From the NCBI GenBank assembly GCA_030680575.1, contig JAUXVI010000049.1, positions 1 through 64,000 on the forward strand: a DNA stretch of 64,000 nt. Reading direction: 5' to 3'. Positions within the stretch are counted from its first letter, which is position 1. Each line of letters begins with the position of its first letter. Below are positions 61,232-64,000 of this stretch, in pieces. This DNA comes from Hylemonella sp. Lineage in GTDB: Bacteria; Pseudomonadota; Gammaproteobacteria; Burkholderiales; Burkholderiaceae_C. Below the pieces are notes generated by a model. It searched no databases. It was not told the DNA's origin and saw only the letters and a program-made list of their open reading frames with translations. The position numbers were made by a program, and so were the translations under genes.

Positions 61232-61233
61232 GC

Positions 61234-61695
61234 ATGGATCTGGTCTTGTGGCGCCACGCGGAAGCCCTGGACTGGGTGCCGGGCTGCAACGACCTGGAGC
61301 GCTCGCTCACACCGCGCGGCGAGAAGCAGGCCGCGCGCATGGCATCCTGGCTTGACCGCCAGTTACCCGAGGGCACCCGCGTACTGGTCAGTCCGGCACG
61401 CCGGACGGAGCAGACGGCACTGGCACTGGGACGCAAGTACAAGCTGCGCGATGAAATCGCCCCTGATTGCAGTGTGGACCAGTTGCTCGAACTGGTTCAA
61501 TGGCCGCAGGCCAAGGGAACAACCTTGATCGTGGGTCATCAACCAATGCTGGGGCAGGTCATTGCACAACTGCTTGGCATGCAGGCCAGTGAGTGCGCCG
61601 TACGCAAGGGGGCCGTCTGGTGGCTGCGCCACCGGCAACGCGAGGGCGCGGCCCAGACCGTGCTGCTGACGGTCCAGTCACCCGAGGTGCTGTAA
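61234..61695 (+). CDS. sixA: Phosphohistidine phosphatase SixA
   Basis: A 153-residue histidine-phosphatase-superfamily protein. The phospho-acceptor is in LVLWRHAEA (RHA, about residues 5-9), followed by SPARRTEQTA and LIVGHQPMLGQV. E. coli SixA dephosphorylates HPr-like NPr or ArcB. ATG 61234 has GGAAAG nine bases upstream and lies 2 bases past the ppk1 stop; TTG at 61228 would overlap it. Cotranscription with ppk1 is likely, which suggests a phosphate-relay role. Confidence 0.88.
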   Translation: MDLVLWRHAEALDWVPGCNDLERSLTPRGEKQAARMASWLDRQLPEGTRVLVSPARRTEQTALALGRKYKLRDEIAPDCSVDQLLELVQWPQAKGTTLIVGHQPMLGQVIAQLLGMQASECAVRKGAVWWLRHRQREGAAQTVLLTVQSPEVL

Positions 61696-61717
61696 GGCAC
61701 CTCGGCGGGTGGCGGGC

Positions 61718-62101
61718 TCAAGTCTTCTTGGGGCGACCGGTCTTGATGGTGGGTACGGCCTTGAGGGCGCTGAGCAGGGCCGTATCTGACATGCCGGTCA
61801 GCGCCTTGATACCTGCGCGCAGCAGTTCACTCTTCTTGACGGGATGCGCCAGTTTGGCCGCACGCAGTTTCAACTCGTCGAGCACGACATATTCAATCTT
61901 CGGGATGGTGAAACTGTCGCGCACCAGTTTCTGTTTTTTGGGTTTGGCGATCTTGGCCTCCGGCGCCACAGGGGCCGCTTTCACGGGGGCAACTGGCGCT
62001 GGTTTGCGAGCTGGTGTCGTTTTTTTTGCTGTCAATTTTCTGGATTTGATAGGTGCTTTGACCGTTTTGCTTGCTGTGGATTTTTTGCTGACAGTTGCCA
62101 T
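61718..62101 (-). CDS. Small Lys/Ala/Pro-rich protein of unknown function
   Basis: A 127-residue protein. The first 60 residues are a low-complexity basic tail (KKSTASKT, TPARKPAPVAP) like those of histone-like or AlgP-type proteins. The last 65 form a compact region (RDSFTIPKIEYVVLDELKLRAAKLAHPVKKSELLRAG) that looks like a small helix pair or ribbon-helix-helix; I cannot name it. AGGGAGA precedes ATG 62101. It ends in GRPKK, an AT-hook-like motif. Next to ppk1/sixA it could bind DNA or polyphosphate granules; that is inference. Confidence 0.6.
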   Translation of the reverse strand: MATVSKKSTASKTVKAPIKSRKLTAKKTTPARKPAPVAPVKAAPVAPEAKIAKPKKQKLVRDSFTIPKIEYVVLDELKLRAAKLAHPVKKSELLRAGIKALTGMSDTALLSALKAVPTIKTGRPKKT

Positions 62102-62185
62102 GTGTGGGGTCTCCCTGAAAAATGAAAAAACAGTTTATATCGTTATTTTTTCGGGCGCAAGCACAGAACGGTTGCTGTGATGCGA

Positions 62186-62203
62186 CCGTCATGAACTTGT
62201 CAT
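62186..62203 (+). promoter_or_regulatory. Pho box upstream of the EAL/GGDEF gene
   Basis: CCGTCAT-GAAC-TTGTCAT, then GAAA-TATTCAT (to 62214): three PhoB half-sites in an 11-bp period. The orientation points at the gene starting near 62273. Confidence 0.75.
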
Positions 62204-62272
62204 GAAATATTCATCTTCTGCAAGCACAGTAGGGTATCGCTAAGAAGGGCCGGTTTTTACCGGGGGGAAGTT

Positions 62273-64000
62273 TTGGAAGAACTGTTGGAAGACTGGCCAG
62301 AAGTTGCTATAGCCATGGAGCAGCACAAGATGAGCGATCCAATTTGCCTGCTGATGGGGAAGGTCCCGCCAGACGTCGTGAGGGGCGATGGCCCGTTGGC
62401 GCAACTGATGCGCAACGATGCCTTGCACTCGGTTTTTCAGCCGATTGCAGACCTGAAAGATGGCTCCATCTACGGCCATGAAGCGCTGATCCGAGGGCCG
62501 CGTGAATCGACACTGCACAGCGCCGACGCCTTGCTGCAGGCGGCGCAGGACGAGGGTCTGCTGCACGAACTTGAATTTTTCTGTCTGTTCACGGCACTCA
62601 AGCAATGGGGGCAGCTCAAGCAGCCGGGGCGTTTGTTCCTGAACATCAGCGCCAATGCCTTGGTCAGTCTGGTGGAGCAAGGTGGATGCACCTGCTTCAG
62701 CAAGTGTGTGCGCGATCTGGGGGTGTCCCCCCGCATGGTGGTGCTGGAGATCACCGAGCACGAACGCGTCACCGATATGCAGGCGCTCTCGGAATTGGTG
62801 AAGGAGTTGCACAGCACCGGTCTGTCCCTGGCGTTGGATGATTTCGGCGATGGTCGCTCCAGCCTGCGCTTGTGGTCGCAGATCAAGCCGGACATTGTGA
62901 AAATCGACAAGTATTTCAGCCGCAGCATCAGCGGTCATGCCGACAACCTCAAGACGCTGCAGGCCTTGATGCAGATTGCCGAAATTTTCGGGACAGCGCT
63001 GGTGGCCGAAGGCATCGAAAACGAGGATGACTTGCGGGTGCTCAGGGATCTGGGCATCGCCTATGGACAGGGTTATTTTCTGGGCCGACCCTCCAACGTG
63101 GTGTTACCCACGATTCGCACCGAAGCGGTGGATGTGCTGCTGGATTCACGCGTTGCCGTGATGCCCGAGCAGCGGCACATTTCACGTCTGGGGCATCTGC
63201 GCCATCTTTCTCTGATTCATGCACCCTGCGTCAGTCAGACAACCAGCAATGATGAGGTGGCGGCGATTCTGATGGCGCGTCCGGAGTTGCATGCCATTGC
63301 CGTGGTGAACAACAACTTGCCGGTGGCCATCATCAACCGGCAGCATTTTATGGATCACTATGCCACCCTGTATTTCAGGGAGATTTTCGGCAAGAAGTCC
63401 TGCATGCAGTACGCCAACCATTCGCCGCGCCTGATCGAGCGCAATCACGACATTGACGAGCTGATCGGCATTTTGACGTCGCAAGACCAGCGTTACCTGA
63501 CGGATGGTTTCATCGTGACCGAGAACGGCCGCTACATCGGCCTGGGTACGGGCGACCAACTGGTCCGCTCCGTGACGGAGCTCAGGCTGGAGGCCGCGCG
63601 CCACGCCAATCCTCTCACTTTCCTGCCGGGCAATATCCCGATCAGTCTGCACATCAAGCGCCTGTTGGACGGTGGTGCCGAGTTCGTGGCCTGCTATCTC
63701 GACATGAATAATTTCAAGCCCTTCAACGACCATTACGGCTATTGGCGTGGCGACGAGATGATCCGCTTGCTGGCGCAGCTGGCGGTGGCCCATTGTGATC
63801 CGCAGCGTGATTTTGTGGGGCATGTGGGAGGGGACGATTTCCTGATCCTGTTCCAGAGCGAAGATTGGCGGCATCGCGGTGAGCTCATCGTGAGTGAATT
63901 TGCTTTCAAGGCGCGTGACTTGTTTGACGAAGCGGCGCGTCTGTGCGGGGGCATTCATGCCGAAGACCGTCATGGCGTGATGCGATTCTTCCCCTGCACG
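62273..64000 (+). CDS. c-di-GMP protein with EAL, CBS-like and GGDEF domains (partial, runs off the window)
   Basis: At least 576 residues; the end lies outside. The EAL domain (about 45-290) keeps HEALIRG, FLNISANAL, LEITE, LDDFGDG, VKIDKYF, VAEGIENEDDL and GYFLGRP, so c-di-GMP hydrolysis is likely. About 300-420 resembles a CBS pair. The GGDEF part (about 440 onward) has VGGDDF in place of GGDEF, perhaps a regulatory rather than cyclase domain. TTG 62273 (GGGGGGAAG just upstream) was chosen; ATG 62315 is the alternative. A triple Pho repeat lies upstream, so it may act in phosphate starvation, like RapA of Pseudomonas fluorescens. Confidence 0.85.
   Translation, partial: MEELLEDWPEVAIAMEQHKMSDPICLLMGKVPPDVVRGDGPLAQLMRNDALHSVFQPIADLKDGSIYGHEALIRGPRESTLHSADALLQAAQDEGLLHELEFFCLFTALKQWGQLKQPGRLFLNISANALVSLVEQGGCTCFSKCVRDLGVSPRMVVLEITEHERVTDMQALSELVKELHSTGLSLALDDFGDGRSSLRLWSQIKPDIVKIDKYFSRSISGHADNLKTLQALMQIAEIFGTALVAEGIENEDDLRVLRDLGIAYGQGYFLGRPSNVVLPTIRTEAVDVLLDSRVAVMPEQRHISRLGHLRHLSLIHAPCVSQTTSNDEVAAILMARPELHAIAVVNNNLPVAIINRQHFMDHYATLYFREIFGKKSCMQYANHSPRLIERNHDIDELIGILTSQDQRYLTDGFIVTENGRYIGLGTGDQLVRSVTELRLEAARHANPLTFLPGNIPISLHIKRLLDGGAEFVACYLDMNNFKPFNDHYGYWRGDEMIRLLAQLAVAHCDPQRDFVGHVGGDDFLILFQSEDWRHRGELIVSEFAFKARDLFDEAARLCGGIHAEDRHGVMRFFPCT

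Overview
The window looks like a chromosomal segment of a Burkholderiales bacterium, most likely of the family Comamonadaceae (Rhodoferax/Polaromonas-like; inference from gene order, GC-rich codon use and protein flavour, with no database check). Most of it is core genome: the block rpsB-tsf-pyrH-frr-uppS-cdsA-dxr-rseP-bamA-skp-lpxD-fabZ-lpxA-lpxB-rnhB-trmH, then carAB-greA and yhbY/rlmE-ftsH-folP-glmM. PhaR suggests polyhydroxyalkanoate storage. Two tRNAs are present: Val(GAC) and Leu(CAG).

Layout. (1) 1-9.6 kb is an accessory defence island. It holds a type IIL (MmeI-like) restriction-modification fusion on the minus strand and, divergently, a two-gene operon: a Schlafen/AlbA_2-domain protein followed by a 1493-residue NACHT-type STAND NTPase with a very long helical-repeat tail. 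Its left edge has the stump of a possible 2OG-Fe(II) oxygenase gene and short palindromes; its right edge has tandem hairpins. (2) 9.7-24 kb is metabolic and RNA-related: an SDR dehydrogenase behind a LiuR-like palindrome, tRNA-Val, phaR, rimO, a hairpin-rich spacer, tRNA-Leu, RNase R with no obvious good start codon, SDR, alpha/beta hydrolase, AraC regulator, the HDOD-MBL-Nnr operon, D-amino-acid dehydrogenase and an amidase. (3) 24-39 kb makes the translation machinery, isoprenoids, phospholipid precursor and the outer membrane (lipid A and BAM). (4) 39-50.3 kb is carAB, greA, rRNA modification and assembly, ftsH, folP and glmM. (5) 50.3-51.2 kb is a small AT-richer insertion with an orphan gene and a 16-codon leader ORF. 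(6) 51.2-54.2 kb is an arsenic operon (arsR-arsI-arsC2-acr3-arsC1) in which one arsenate reductase carries an amber codon inside its catalytic loop. (7) 54.2-64 kb is a phosphate-starvation cluster marked by three Pho boxes: PhoX phosphatase, an OlsB-like ornithine-lipid acyltransferase, a PlcP-like metallophosphoesterase and Agt-like glycosyltransferase (phosphate-free lipid remodelling), polyphosphate kinase, SixA, a Lys-rich small protein, and an EAL/GGDEF c-di-GMP protein that runs off the window.

The strongest candidates for something undescribed are the AlbA_2-NACHT operon with its degenerate Walker B motif (3.6-9.3 kb), the Pho-box-linked lipid-remodelling/polyphosphate/c-di-GMP block, and a family of tiny AT-rich GCTAT...ATAGC hairpins scattered inside or at the ends of genes.
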